DNA of 64,000 nucleotides from Odontocerum albicorne. Its lineage: Eukaryota > Arthropoda > Insecta > Trichoptera > Odontoceridae. The position numbers and the translations under genes are program-made. Positions 31,330 through 42,699 of the stretch are shown one piece after another. Where the stretch lies: NCBI GenBank assembly GCA_949825065.1, contig OX463864.1:10839787-10903786 (forward strand), in the 5' to 3' direction. Within the stretch, counting starts at the first letter, position 1, and each line of letters begins with the position of its first letter. Under the pieces are notes generated by a model. It saw only the letters and a list, made by a program, of their open reading frames with translations, was not told where the DNA came from and ran no database searches.

Positions 31330-31640
31330 TATATTTAAAACCCCACCCATATTTTCTTACCCAGCCTTTCCCATTTCTCTTTCTCCGACCCCCCTACCCC
31401 ACCCTTACACAGAATCCACCCTCGTTCACAAAGAGTTCTTGTAAAATCCAATTTCTTGCCTTCAACGTTTACTTTGACTAGGTAGAAATTTTCCCTTTAT
31501 ATTTTATTACTCCCCAATCCCTCACACCCCCAACCTATCCACCTCCTTTCTCTTACCCTCCAACCCCCAATCTCACAACCCCCATCACCCTTTCTCATTA
31601 TTTTCCTCACGGAATCTGTTTTCTTAACTTCAAAGCGTTT
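31330..31640. other. C-rich strand-biased patch
   Basis: The plus strand is rich in C-runs (CCGACCCCCCTACCCCACCC, CACACCCCCAACCTATCC). The complement could form G-quadruplexes. No reading frame of interest. Confidence 0.45.
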
Positions 31641-31814
31641 TCATTATCAAAAGACTTCAAAATCGGTCAATGTGAAGGAAATACATGGAAAATATCTTGA
31701 AATATATGCTAGTACGAGTATAAAGTAACATGGAATCACATGATGTGACGATTTGAAAGAGAAAATGTTTATTTTTATTTATTGTATTGATTTTCATTAT
31801 TTTATGAAAATGCT

Positions 31815-32285
31815 ACATCTAACGGGTTTCAGTAAAATAAACAAAGGAGGTTTAAGATGGTGTGGGTATAAAGAAATGATCAATAACAAAAGTATGGCTA
31901 AATGAGTATTTGGCAAACGGTTTTCAGTAAGATAAAGAAATGAGTTTTAGACGGTTTGGATATAAAGAATGAATGAATAACACAAGTATGCCTAAATGAG
32001 TATTTAGAGAACGGTTTTAAGTGAGATAAAGAAAGGAGTTTTTAGATGGTTTGGGTATAAAGAAAGAATTAATAACAAAAGTATGGCTAAATGAGTATAT
32101 AGCGAACGGTTTTTAGTAAGATAAATAAATGAGTTTTTAGATGGTTTGGATATAAATAATGAATGAATAACAAAAGTATGCCTACATGAGTACGGTTTTC
32201 AGTAAGATAAACAAAGGAGTTTTAAGATGGCGTGGGCATAAAGAAAGAATGAATAACAAAAGTATGCGTATATGAGTATACAAGT
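31815..32285 (+). repeat. 94-bp tandem array, 5 diverged units
   Basis: AATAACAAAAGTATGGCTAA recurs at about 31885, 31979, 32074 and onward, with AACGGTTTTCAGTAAGATAA and AGATGGTTTGGGTATAAAG in each unit. The unit resembles the family A RWFGxxxRMNE(R) region, so the array may have grown from a LINE fragment. Confidence 0.85.
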
Positions 32286-32530
32286 CAGAAGTACAAGGTG
32301 TGCGTGTAAAAAGGAGATCGAAAAAAACATGGCTAGATCTAATAGCTGGTTCATTTCTTAAGAAGGTAAAGTAAATAAATATTAATAAAAGAAAGGTGTA
32401 TTGACGAAATGTATTAAGATAGAGAAGACGAAACTTGTGTGCTTGAATATAAAAGTGTGAAGATCTGTTCCCTCTGCCTGCCTTGTAAGGGAAACGTTGT
32501 GATGATATGCATGTATGTATTTATTCATTT
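32285..32530 (+). mobile_element. Family A LINE terminal fragment
   Basis: RSTRCACKKEIEKNMARSNS in the GRPRKxWLDxV position, then a CIKIEKTKLVCLNIKV region and LCLPCKGN before the end. It continues directly from the 94-bp array. Confidence 0.5.
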
Positions 32531-32794
32531 TCATTATTTTGTGTACATGATTTAACATTGTATATCTGGCGGGCTCATTACTGTTCAACAATTTCTTGTA
32601 CCTAACCATATTACCTTAAATATATTAAACAATTTTTTATACATGACATATTTAAAAAATATACAGTATATGTTTATACCATATTATATATTCATTTAAA
32701 TTTTAAGAAAAAATATAAATACTTCACTACTATCTATGAATAATGTTACAAAAAGTGAAAAGGAATTCGTTCAAGGATTTTCATCGCCTGCCAG

Positions 32795-32985
32795 ATTTTT
32801 TTTTAACCTGGCGAGTTTATTGCCATGTGGCAATCTCTTCCAGCCAACTAGAAATATATTTTTATCGGCCTTAAGTGTTAACCTGACTGGAATCCTATTT
32901 AAAAAAAATCTAGGTTCTAGCGGGGATCGAACCCGCAACCTCCGGATCGGCAGTCAAGTGTCTTACTACCAGGCCACGGAAGTCA
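32795..32985 (-). mobile_element. tRNA-derived SINE, minus strand
   Basis: The reverse complement has the head (GTGACTTCCGTGGCCTGGTA, B box GGGTTCGATCCCCGC), the AACTAGAACC junction and the tail hairpin ATTGCCATGTGGCAAT on the plus strand, ending in a T-run at 32799. Nearly full length. Confidence 0.85.
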
Positions 32986-33035
32986 CCAGATTGCATTTGC
33001 TACTCGTATAAAAGTGTTTAATAAATAAATAATAC
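32986..33035 (+). mobile_element. Family B tail fragment
   Basis: CCAGATTGCATTTGC..AAAAGTGTTTAATAAATA is the last 45 bp of the family B 3' end. It abuts the head of the SINE in opposite orientation. Confidence 0.6.
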
Positions 33036-33420
33036 GAATCGGATTCAAACGTTTTGGAGTCTCTCTAGCTTATACAACATTTCGTTGTTGGTATTCAATT
33101 GACACAAGTCACCGTAATCAAGCAATGGAAGCATGAGACAAAAAGTTCAATAGAAGTAAAAAAATACTAATTATCTTTTCCCAACTATTGCTCAGTTAGT
33201 AATCATAAATAAATCATGTACTATCCATTAGAACTGGTTATTATTTTTGTTTGTAACACCATATGGCTCCGTTTTCTTAACATTTGTATGAATTAATTCG
33301 TAACATTAGATAATTATATTAATAGTTTGGAAATCATAATTGTTGAAAGGGTCTTTCATTATATGAGTAATTTGTGTCACTATGATTGTTTCACGAATTC
33401 GTTAATCTCGGTTCTTATTA
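33035..33420. other. No gene recognised
   Basis: AT-rich spacer with no supported feature. Confidence 0.4.
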
Positions 33421-33424
33421 AATT

Positions 33425-33615
33425 TAGTGACGCCCAGTGACCAATATAGCACACAAATCTCCGCGACACAAAGCAGTTGTTCATCTTTTTCCTATGGAGG
33501 CCAACACTCGGTTCTATGTAGTACAGCGGGCCTGATCACCGTCTTATAGATCTTGTTTTGAAGATTTATTGGTAGCCTTCTGTCACACATAAATCCAATC
33601 GTTTCATTCCATTTA
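33425..33615 (-). mobile_element. LINE RT-ORF fragment
   Basis: The minus strand reads WNKWNETIGFMCDRRLPINL, QNKIYKTVIRPAVLHRTECW then EKDEQLLCVAEI. This matches the RRMPxxLKGKIYRTVVRPAVLYGTECW region of insect non-LTR elements. One stop follows ECWPP. The adjoining EMRMLRW part is missing. Confidence 0.75.
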
Positions 33616-33837
33616 TTCCAGCTATTTTTTATACTATTTTTACATCCCCTCTAGATTGAACTGTCAACAAAAATATTATACAACACAGAACTATATTCAA
33701 GGGTGTTGTAAAGAGGGATATTATTGATATTCAGAAGACACTCTCAAGTTTTTCAATCCTGAAGCTTTCCGTCTGTCAGGTCCTCGCAGTCTTTTCCGCT
33801 GCATAAAATGTTCATGGTATCTTTATACTTTTTATCT

Positions 33838-34062
33838 TTTCTTCGTTTCTCAATGATGTATAATTTTTCTCCACATTTCTCTCAACAAAGAAACTTAACA
33901 TTCTTAGTTAAACCACCCACGTCGTGTTTTCTATTGCCAACTATAGTTCATATCTCGATGAGATATAAGTTTTTTCCACGTTTCTCTCGACAAAGAAACA
34001 TAGCATCCTTCATCAAATGATCCACCCACAGCGTATCTTCTCCCGTCGTCTGTACGAGTATT
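33838..34062 (+). repeat. About 112-bp diverged tandem duplication
   Basis: 33840-33950 and 33953-34062 share CACATTTCTCTCAACAAAGA / CACGTTTCTCTCGACAAAGA, the ATGATGTATAA / ATGAGATATAA start and CACCCAC..CGT at the same spacing. Confidence 0.7.
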
Positions 34063-34159
34063 ATATCTATCTCACCCTTCATTATCTCGCCAGCGGAATC
34101 CTTGTAAAATTCAAAATGGCTGTGCTCTGAGTATAAATTGTAAATTGTAAAAGTTTCCA

Positions 34160-34310
34160 CGCCCGTTCGAGAAGAGCCCCGAGGCCCGGGGTAAAGTGCT
34201 TATACTTGCGCGAGCGCTGTCTTATATACACTTTGCTGCGAATTTTGTTTGCGCTCTCTCAAACTTTCTCTCACTGAGCTTGCTTAAGTAAAAGTATTAA
34301 TACATCGCAT
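34160..34310. other. GC-richer patch, function unclear
   Basis: GAGCCCCGAGGCCCGGGG followed by GCGCGAGCGCTGTC. A small inverted CCCCGAGGCCCGGGG word is present. It may be a promoter or an element end; no neighbouring frame supports either. Confidence 0.2.
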
Positions 34311-34714
34311 ATATTAAAGTATTGTCTAACTAATCTACGTTTAATGTATCTTCTCCTCTTTCTATTGTATCGTTGTATTTATCTACAGAAACTCTGGAAG
34401 AAATTTCTTAAGAAAGTAGCCTGGTATAGACTAAGATATCATTACAAAAGTTCACGGGATTGACGTAGAAGTGCAACTCGAGATTGACGTTAGAATGATA
34501 AGGAAATTATTGACTACGAAACTTAGCAACGACAACGACAGTGCTGGAGAAACGAGAACTGCTTTCAAGACAGCATTAATCCTGAATGATTTACTCGTAT
34601 ATATTATTTAAACATTTTATTGTAAAAAAATACTAATGTCGAGTTTATTGTCGAATGAGCATCTCAAACAACCAACCAGAGAAGAGTTACACATACGCAG
34701 ATTAGTGTCAATTG

Positions 34715-34930
34715 TTATTTTCATACATTCCATCACGCCATTTTCCCGCCGGGGTAGGCAGAGAAGAGAGAGCGTTAGTAGAATATTTCCTATCGTGACA
34801 CACCTCTTTCGCCTATTCTACATTCTTACACCTTTTCCTGTAGCTCCTACGATTTCTCAGATCATTCTCTTTACATCTCTCATATAATTTACTTATCACA
34901 TTCTGTTATTCATCCTCAATCTCTGCTGAC
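34715..34930 (-). mobile_element. Family A LINE terminal fragment
   Basis: The minus strand reads from a RDVKRMISEIVGATGKGVRM word to CHDRKYSTNALSSLPTPA, the final codons of the family, with frameshifts. Confidence 0.6.
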
Positions 34931-34934
34931 TCTA

Positions 34935-35375
34935 TTATGTCAAATTAAGAGTATGTTGTTTTATTATCAAGATCAAAAATAAATAAATAATATGATTAAA
35001 TACGAATGAAATTGAATGTTTCATTTAGCGAAACAACGAAAATTCACTACAATGATTTAAATCAATAAATTTTCTTTCCTTAATATCGTGGAAAATGTTT
35101 TGGCTGGATACATCGGAATTATGTATTTTACGAACTTACTTGGAATTTGAGTTGCCATGTAAACAATTTTTTTTCTGGTAAATTCAAGATAATAAATAAA
35201 CACCGTATTATTAAAGTGTTTGAAACATATTTTTAATTACAAAGTATTATGTAAATTTAAATTGTATTTTCACCACATTAGTATGGTCAAGTTAAAGTTG
35301 TATATAAAAATTAAGAAATGCATTTAAATATATCTGTATTAAAAATGAAAAGACGCAAAAATCCTATTTTATTTA
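34935..35375. other. AT-rich DNA, nothing recognised
   Basis: No supported gene or repeat end. Confidence 0.4.
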
Positions 35376-35509
35376 TTTATTTTACTTACCTTCATTTATT
35401 TTTTAAGTACAGGCTTCGCCCAATTACGTTGAAAAATACATAAATTATTAACATTTACATTTTTTATACGTATGCATACATACATACATATACACCTTTG
35501 TTATATTTG

Positions 35510-35825
35510 GAATCCAGGTGTTTCGTTTGCAATATAACAAAGGTAAAAGACGTTATAAAGGTGTGCAAAAAAATTAAGTGGCAATGGGCAGGACACGTGG
35601 CCAGAATGTCAGACTCCCGATGGACATCCGAAATAATTCAATGGTACCCGAGAGGCATAAAGAGGCCCAGAAGAAGACCGAAGGTACGATGGGTAGATGA
35701 AATCAGGAAGCATGGCAGCATCACATCGCATCAACGAGCAAAAAACTGAGCTATGTTATAGAGCCAACTTGGGGAGACCTTCATCCAGCAGTGGATCGAC
35801 CCTGGTTAACAATGATGATGATACA
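35510..35825 (+). mobile_element. LINE 3' fragment (RT ORF C-terminus), nested in family F
   Basis: Open over about 80 codons: KKIKWQWAGHVARMSDSRWT, IIQWYPRGIKRPRRRPKVRW, VDEIRKHG, then after one frameshift LGETFIQQWIDPG and stop. This is the standard C-terminus of RTE-like insect LINEs, ending in a GATGATGAT repeat tail. It is better preserved than family A. Confidence 0.85.
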
Positions 35826-35860
35826 TACACACACACATATATTCAAAGTAACTTATATAC

Positions 35861-36087
35861 TTATATTATTTATAAGACATTAACATTGTGAATGTTTAAA
35901 GACATTGTAATTTGTTTTATCAAACACTGTTTATTTCACTTTTTGTAACGGTATAACCCTACCGGTTTCAAGGCTTCCACCTCATCATCGGGGGAGTACA
36001 AACAAGACTATTGATTGTGATCCCCCTTGATTGTGCTCCAAGAGTCTTGTTTGTGCTTCCCTGTGTTTCATAAAACAAATTACAATT
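35861..36087 (-). mobile_element. Foldback/Penelope-like repeat, copy P4 with about 10-bp target duplication
   Basis: ACTTATATAC (35851-35860) and ACTTAAATAC (36088-36097) flank it, one mismatch apart. The minus-strand core at 35991-35944 is CCGATGA plus stem (GAGGTGGAAGCCTT) plus GAAACCGGTA..TACCG; one core base has changed (C for U). The right arm is shortened to its outer 25 bp. Confidence 0.75.
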
Positions 36088-36129
36088 ACTTAAATACGTT
36101 GATGAGTGCTTTCTAAAGCCTCCAATCTT

Positions 36130-36480
36130 AGAAGAAACTTGTTAAGTTTCAACAAAGGACCTACTAAGGGATGATCAATTTTAAAGAAACCTTTGTCGAT
36201 TTTTGATAGATATTAGCACATTCGGCTTTGAGTCGTGTAGACGTGTGTCATATCCATATCATAGTATAAATAGGCCAAAACCCATACGATGGTTGTCGTC
36301 GAAGAAAGAATATGAGAATTGAATTTTGAATACAAGAGAGCGAGAGAGGAATATTTGGATTCTCTCCGAAAGTAATTTGAAATTTGAAATCTCGGTGGGT
36401 CCGTGATAATGAACGATTTTTAAATACCTAGCTTACAATTTTTGAACCGGTGTAAAAGGGGACGATGTATGAAATATATA
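36130..36480. other. No gene recognised
   Basis: AT-rich with a GAGAGCGAGAGAGG purine patch at 36335-36350. Confidence 0.35.
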
Positions 36481-36530
36481 AACAAATTTTACATTTATGA
36501 ATATATATTTTCATAAATGTAGAATTTGTT
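36481..36530. repeat. 21-bp inverted repeat hairpin
   Basis: AACAAATTTTACATTTATGA.. (36481-36501) pairs with 36510-36530 with one mismatch around TATATATT. It is followed at 36538-36586 by a 24-bp direct repeat of CAACTAGTATGATATAATCA. Confidence 0.8.
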
Positions 36531-36599
36531 TTACTTCAACTAGTATGATATAATCATGGTTGCAACTAGTATGATATAATCATACATTTTTATAAGATC

Positions 36600-37700
36600 T
36601 CTCAAAAAGAGTTGTCCTCAAGTGCTTGTTAAAACTGTATAGCTCACCCATACATCTGACAATAAAATATAAACCATTCCACGCCCCCGAACTAGCTACC
36701 TCGCTATATTCAATTGGTTCGGAATAATAAATTTTTTTATTAAGTTAAGTTCTTTAGACATGAATTATTTCTAAGATTTTACAAAAAATATTGTTGCTTG
36801 TAAGTGTATGATTTACACTAAATGTAACATTTTATCATATTAGTTTAGATACATGGCGTCCAAAACGTTCAAATTTGATAATACAGTATCCTACACTTTA
36901 TTTGCTATCATTGAGAACAGAAATATACCACAAAGTTGTTTACAAAGTGCATATGAACTCTGTGTTCATTATAATGGACACCAGGTCTGGAGAGGTTAAT
37001 TTGGTTAAAATAATGTTAAAATTATTTTTGAACTAAATAAATAAACAACGGAGATAGTTAATTGAAAGCAAGTAAGAGGAATGTGTCTTATGAGATAGAG
37101 GGATCAAATAAAGGAGTTGGCAGAATTCTCTTTAAGCGTTACATTCAACCCAACCCACGATCGGGAGGGAAGCAGACAGGTGGTGCACCGAGTTCGAGAC
37201 ATAGCAGAAGGCCACGATGCTCAGCGTTGAACACACGATGGAGAAGAAAATAAACAAACAAAAGATTTAATTTAAAAAAAAACATTTTTTTATCAAGACA
37301 TAGCCTCCTTCATTATATAGTGTATCAAGTAACCTTTTAGTATACATTTCATTTTTTTTATTATACATCTCGTTCGCATATAAACCAACCCCTACATCCA
37401 CGCATCTCATTTCATCCCTTCTTTACTACATAATTTATTCAAAACAAATAAAACCCCCCTCTTTTTCTCGGAAACAGAAGAGGGTGATTTGAAGTAGACC
37501 TGCTTCAGTGTCAAAAATAAGGGGTCGACAGCTTTGACAGAATACCAAGAGGACAAGAAGCAATATTAAGATTTGTGGTATTATATCCTTGGACTAAAAT
37601 GTATGTAGGAGGCTTCAATGTGTGTTTTTTTAAATATTGTATTTCTTTCTCTAATATTTTATTTTTATTGTAAGCGTTGGTTAATATTTTATTTTATTTA
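36600..37700. other. No gene recognised
   Basis: Mostly AT-rich. 37060-37255 is GC-richer with a plus-strand frame (VGRILFKRYIQPNPRSGGKQ) that matches nothing I know. Confidence 0.3.
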
Positions 37701-37794
37701 TTGCTTTTGAAAGTCTTTGTTTCACTTTCCGAAACCATCTTCAAGTTCTTCATCAACTCAACACATCAACGTTAAGTCCATATTAATATCTAAT

Positions 37795-38330
37795 CTTCTT
37801 CTTATTATTATTATTTTAGGCTTGTTGGCCTGTTATGGTCCTGCATCATTGTTTTCCTCTTGTGACGTCGACTGCCAGCTGTCTTTCCATTTTTTGGGAG
37901 GTTATCCTGGTGATCTGCTTGCTTGGGGGATACTGTCCCTGGCCATTCTTACGGCTGTTGGTTCCGCCATTCTGGATACATATTCGTTCCAGAACCTTCT
38001 TCTCTGTCGTCCCCATATGACAATATCTTCAACTTCGCACACCCTTCGGATTTCTGTATATCGTACTCTATCACGAAGGGTTTTGCCAGCGATTCTCCTG
38101 AGTACCTTCATTTCGCTGGTTCGAAGGAGATTTTTGGTTCTGACAGTGTCGGCTCTGGACTCTATGCTGTATGTCATTATGGGGCGGATACAGGTATTGT
38201 ATTGTTTTTTTCCAGAAAGTGTTCTTTAGACTTCCGGAAACAGCTGCGGCCTTTTGTGATTGTTCAAGCACTTCACCATAGAGGTCATTATTGCACATTA
38301 TGCTAGCACCCAAGTATTTAAATTTTGTTA
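37795..38330 (-). mobile_element. LINE RT-ORF C-terminus, frameshifted
   Basis: The minus strand reads NKFKYLGASIMCNNDLYGEV, LEQSQKAAAVSGSLKN, then after a frameshift MTYSIESRADTVRTKNLLRT, SEMKVLRRIAGKTLRDRVRY, EIRRVCEVEDIVIWGRQRRR, and after another WKDSWQSTSQEENN. This is the region C-terminal to the RT catalytic domain. A TAATAATAATAAGAAG tail ends it near 37795. Three plus-strand frames here are antisense shadows. Confidence 0.85.
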
Positions 38331-38684
38331 CTTGTTCAATTGGTATGTGTGTGAATATCTAATCACTTTATTAAATTACAAGTCTAACTCAACTTTTACA
38401 GTTCCTTTCTTTACTTTATGTTACAATGCACATATTTATCTATATACTCACCATCTTTGAGATATCCAGAAATCGCAAAAGCTTTGTTCTCCTGTCCAGT
38501 AACGACATTAAGTTAGTCATTCTAGCTTTTAATATTCCTTCTAAGGTATTAAAAAAACAACCCTTGTATTATAATCTTATTGTTTATCTTATGAATCTCA
38601 AACCGCTTGTATCTTACAGCTTCTCTAGATATTGTATAAGACTTTATTTTTTCGATTAAGACACTCATATTTCAATTATGCAAG

Positions 38685-38862
38685 GTAACCCATCTTCAGC
38701 TTTAAATGGAAAAAAAGCCTAGTTTACCGGGGATACGACAAATGAAAGGCGACAAACCCAGATCCATTAAAATAATGTATGTCCAAATCAAATTACGTAT
38801 TGTTTTTTCGCAAATTATGTATATTTCTTGTCATGTGTAATAATAAATAAATAAATAATATC
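38685..38862 (+). mobile_element. Repeat D 3' end
   Basis: AGTTTACCGGGGATACGACA, CCCAGATCCATTAAAATAAT and TTTCTTGTCATGTGTAATAA, then AATAAATAAATAA. 5'-truncated. Confidence 0.8.
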
Positions 38863-38929
38863 CATTTTCAAGAGATTTTCTCAAAGCAAGGGTATTTGTT
38901 AAAAACTTTATTACGTATTGGTAGTTAAA

Positions 38930-39175
38930 ATACTTTATTAGATCCTATTAAGATCTCAAATATTTCCTTCAAGAGACTGAACCCTTCTTTTAGATCCCCT
39001 CTCGCTCGAGTTCCTCCCAATTAATGAAATAAAGCCTTCCCTTGCTTCGTACTCCGTTCTCCGAGATAGCTCCGAGATAATTTTTGATTCATTGTCTTTC
39101 CTCCCCATCCACCCTCTGCCGCCTCCGACCCCCGCAGGTAGCGAAACTACCACCAACTAAAATTGTGCTTTTCAG
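38930..39175. other. C-rich patch with minus-strand ORF
   Basis: 39090-39150 is C-rich (CACCCTCTGCCGCCTCCGAC). The 66-codon minus frame here (GVGGGRGWMGRKDNESKIIS) is of low complexity at its start and matches no family. Confidence 0.3.
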
Positions 39176-39384
39176 CCAAAGTTCAGGAAAGTAAGAGCTG
39201 GGGTGGACTCAAGTTTTGTACGGCGTATAATACGGTGACTATAACTCAAATAGTTTGCGGATGATTAGGTTTTCATTTCATCTACAAACAATTTTTTTAT
39301 TTCTCTAATTTATCTTCTCAGTCTTTATCACTCAACTTTTTAAAACCCCGATATTCTCAATATTTCAATCAGTGAATTCGTAGG

Positions 39385-39510
39385 AGCTGCATGAAAAAGT
39401 GGATTGTTGTAGAAAAGACGAAAATTGTATGTCGCAATAGAAACATCTGACACTCTCTAATCTCTGCCTTCCCTGACAGGGAGATGGCGTTGTGGTATAT
39501 TTGTATGTAT
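39385..39510 (+). mobile_element. Family A LINE terminal fragment
   Basis: NS*ELHEKVDCCRKDENCMSQ*K (CMDVEKTKIVCRNR position) and SLISAFPDREMA at the end. Confidence 0.65.
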
Positions 39511-39514
39511 ACAA

Positions 39515-39700
39515 TCGGTTGCCTTAAATCAGCCCCATTAAAATATATATAGGTTTATTGATAGCAGCATAGTATGCTTGTAGATATGTAAAATACATTC
39601 CAAAATCGCTCATACAATCCAAGATAAATAGCAGAAAATACATTTAAGAGAAAAGGTCTGAGCTCATCTCATAACATCCCCCAAAGAAGATCCACTTTCT
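39515..39700 (-). mobile_element. Retroelement 3' end, family G
   Basis: The reverse complement of the family seen at 20080-20215 (GGTTTATTGATAGCAGCATA). No coding sequence. Confidence 0.5.
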
Positions 39701-39924
39701 AATCTGGATCGTTCCTCAAAAAAATAAGAGACATTAGTAGCAATGTTGAAAGATCCAACTAACTGGATGACCCCAGATGTCCTTTGTATAACCACCAACC
39801 TTAGTTATCAGAGAAAAGCGAGCGCCTCATTTTTATACTTCGTGATATATACTCCATGTAGGTCATATGTAGGAAGGTAAGATTCCTTTTATTGTGTTTT
39901 GTGCTCGTATTTTTGTTTAATAGA

Positions 39925-40108
39925 GTTAGTAGTGGTCTGGTTGTAAGACGCTTGTCTGCCAATCCGGAGGTTGCTGGTTCGATCACCGCCGGAATCCAGA
40001 TTTTTTTTAAATGGAATTCAAGTCTGGTTTTCCCTTAGGGCCCATTTAAACATCGTTATGATTGGTTGGAAGAGATTGCTACATGGTAATACACTCGCCA
40101 GGTGAAAT
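39925..40108 (+). mobile_element. tRNA-derived SINE
   Basis: GTAGTGGTCTGGTTGTAAGA, GGTTGCTGGTTCGATCACCG and the AGGGCCCATTTAAACATCG body. The tail hairpin is ATTGCTACATGGTAAT, both arms changed together into G-T pairs, and CACTCGCCAGGTGAAA follows. Confidence 0.85.
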
Positions 40109-40790
40109 AAAAATTAAAAAAAAATAACAAGGTATGTTTAAACTATCATATAAAAATAAAATCCCATTGTATCTAAAGTTTTAATAAAAGTTTTGAAAAT
40201 TTTAAGATTATGTCAATTATTACGTTTATGGAAACACGAGGGTGAAAAAAATGAGTACATTCATATTATCTTTATTGAAAAGTACATTCGTATTATTTTT
40301 ATCGAAAAGTACATTCATATTATCTTTATTGAAAAGTGCATAACATAGATGTTATTTCTTTTGAAAAGTATTATAAATTTCTTTTGAAAAGTATTATATT
40401 ATTTGAAAAGTATTACAGGCAATAAACTCGCCAGGTGAAATAAAAAAAATAAATAACTAGGTATGTTTAAACTATCATATTGTATAAAAATAAAATCCCA
40501 CTGTATCTAAAGGTTTAATAAAAGTTTTGAAAATTTTAATATTATGTCAATTATTACGTTTATGGAAACACGAGGGTGGAAAAAATGAGTACATTCATAT
40601 TATCTTTATTGAAAAGTACATTCGTATTATTTTTATTGAAAAGTACATTCATATTATCTTTATTGAAAAGTGCATAAACATAGATGTTATTTCTTTTGAA
40701 AAGTATTATAAAACCGAATTGGAACTAAAAGCTAAAAAAGCTAAAAAAGATATAAAAAGGCAAAGCCATCACGACGAATATGCGCCTCGA
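40085..40790 (+). repeat. About 335-bp direct duplication beginning in a SINE tail
   Basis: ACTCGCCAGGTGAAATAAAA starts both copies (40092 and 40428). They share GGTATGTTTAAACTATCATA, ATTATTACGTTTATGGAAAC and a block of GAAAAGTACATTCATATTAT sub-repeats. The first copy ends in a run of TTTGAAAAGTATTA words. The SINE end is duplicated too, so the duplication is younger than the SINE. Confidence 0.85.
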
Positions 40791-40867
40791 TAAGTTTCTC
40801 GTCTTCACATTATTTATGTATGGCGCAGATGATTAAAGTCTGAGAGCAAGCGAGAGTTGTAGAATTG

Positions 40868-41165
40868 ATGCATTTAAAATGTAGAAGAACTGAGAATCAC
40901 TGACAGATTGTCGACAATATGGATTCGACGAGTCTTCCGATTATTTAGGCACATTGCTCGTGGCCAAGGAGAGAGTTTGAAGAAGCTTATAGTTACTGGA
41001 ATCATGAAAAGACGACGCACAAGAGGAAGAGTCCTAATACATTGGACTGACCAAGTGAGAGACGCCACTACTATTAACAACTGCCCTTCATATCACGAAT
41101 TGCTGCAGAAATGGATGGAGAGGAGTCGTCAAATGTTATCATAGGATTAATGATGCTAAGCCATA
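40868..41165 (+). mobile_element. LINE 3' fragment (RT ORF C-terminus)
   Basis: The plus strand reads RIDAFKM, TDRLSTIWIRRVFRLFRHIA, RGQGESLKKLIVTGIMKRRR, TRGRVLIHWTDQVRDATTIN then HELLQKWMERSRQMLS and stop. This matches the IxRRxLRYFGHIARG..LEKLIV.GxxEGRRxRGRxPxRWTDQ tail of a widespread insect LINE. The terminal 78 codons are open. Confidence 0.8.
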
Positions 41166-41169
41166 AGTT

Positions 41170-41420
41170 ATACGACAGGATGATGATTTTAAAACCGTTA
41201 AGGGTTGTCACCCTAAAATGAGTCGCGGTATGTAGGAAAGTTGGCTGAAGCAAATATGAAGAAGGCGCTCATTACGTATGTAAGGAGGAAGGAGCTGCCG
41301 ATGGCGGAAGTCGACAGAGGGGTAGTGGAGGACTCTCGTTCCTCAATGGATATCATCAACATCATCGTAGATCCACTTCCGTATCTTCAAATTGTGAATA
41401 CGTTTCTTTTTTCTTAAGAC
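41170..41420. other. Unassigned, balanced composition
   Basis: The frame reading KLAEANMKKALITYVRRKEL, PMAEVDRGVVEDS is protein-like but short; I cannot place it. Confidence 0.25.
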
Positions 41421-41424
41421 TGGT

Positions 41425-41610
41425 GTATTGAATGTGATGCAAAACAGGACTCTGAGATGGTTTAGCATATGGAATGAAGGAAGAAAGACTTATAAAACAA
41501 ACATATACTTAGTGCAAATGTGAGTGGAATATATATATGAGGAAGAACAAAGAAAGTATGGATGGATTAAGTTATATTTTGGAAGTAGGAAACGCAGAAG
41601 GGCACATCAA
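41425..41610 (+). mobile_element. Family A LINE fragment
   Basis: NRTLRWFSIWNEGRKTYKTN, then CKCEWNIYMRKNKESMDGLS in the GRPRKVWLDQV position, and EVGNAEG. Truncated at the 3' end. Confidence 0.6.
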
Positions 41611-41944
41611 CTTTTTTTCTTTTGACAGTAGATAACACTTGCTTATAATTAATATACTTCTTCATCCATTTCAATATGTTATCTTTACGGACTTGATCAA
41701 CCCATGAAACTTTCAATACTATTCAATCGCATCACATTTCAAAAGCTTCTAGATTATGTTTGAAATATATTATAAAAAGAACATTGCTGAAAAAGGTGTC
41801 TTTATATTTAAGGGATACTTACTTAACTGAAAAAGATAAATTAACAATAAATTTTAGGTTGATAAAAAAACAATCCCCTTTGATTTAAAAAAATAGTTTA
41901 GAATTAAATACTATTATTTCAGTAGGTTGAGGACTTCATTTATT

Positions 41945-42465
41945 TTTTTATTTACGGTCGATTTCGATAACCTGAGTAAATGGCCATGCTTCAACCCCAT
42001 CGACATTTTTACCTTATATTCCTTTTTGTATTTCTTTATTCTTCTTAATCACGGTCGATTTCGATGGCCTGAGTAAATATTCAACACCATTAACATTTTT
42101 TTCCTTATATTACTTCTTGTATTTATTTATACTTCTTAAATATTTACTTATTACGGTCGATTTCAATGACCTGAGTAAATGGCCATGCTTCAACACCATC
42201 GAAATTTTTACCTTATATTCCTTTTTTATTTATTTATTCTTCTTATTAACTGTCGATTTTGATGGCCTGAATAAATATTCAATACCATTAACATTTTTTC
42301 AATATATATCTTCTTGTATTTCTTTATTCTTCTTAAATATTTACGGTCAATTTCAATGGCCTGTGTAAATAGCCATGCTTTAACACCATCGATATTTTCT
42401 CTATATATTCCTTTTTGTATTTATTTGTTATTCTTATTAAAGGTCGATTTTGACCATTAACATTT
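41945..42465 (+). repeat. 97-bp tandem array, two alternating unit types
   Basis: ACGGTCGATTTC recurs at about 41956, 42053, 42155, 42251 and 42345. Units with TAAATGGCCATGCTTCAACA alternate with units having TAAATATTCAACACCATTAA, giving a dimer of about 195 bp. The same array occurs at 44985-45325. Confidence 0.9.
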
Positions 42466-42699
42466 TGATCAAAATACATTAAAAATTCAGAGTGGGAAAA
42501 AATACAATAACGATATAAATATCAAAACACAATTCATACAATATGCAATAAAAAAATACATACGTATACAAGTGTCCATACTTCAACACCATAGAGAAGT
42601 ACGGTGAAATCCTTGTTGCAAAAGAGATCCTGCATTATAATTAATTATTTAAATTTCTTAATCCGTTACCACCCAGCTCCATACTTGTTTTAGAAAGTA

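Larger units (their letters stand above)
35380..36125 (-). mobile_element. Family F retroelement end carrying two nested insertions
   Basis: 35380-35500 (AGGCTTCGCCCAATTACGTT), 35826-35860 (CACACATATATTCAAAGTAA) and 36088-36125 (ACTTAAATACGTTGATGAGT) are consecutive pieces of the sequence that is intact at 27140-27335. A LINE and a foldback element fill the gaps. Confidence 0.7.

Noticed and set aside
37717..38306. Long plus-strand ORFs with membrane-like stretches
   Set aside because: They lie exactly antisense to LINE coding sequence read on the minus strand (SRADTVRTKNLLRTSEMKVL and neighbours), which is recognisable while the plus frames are not.
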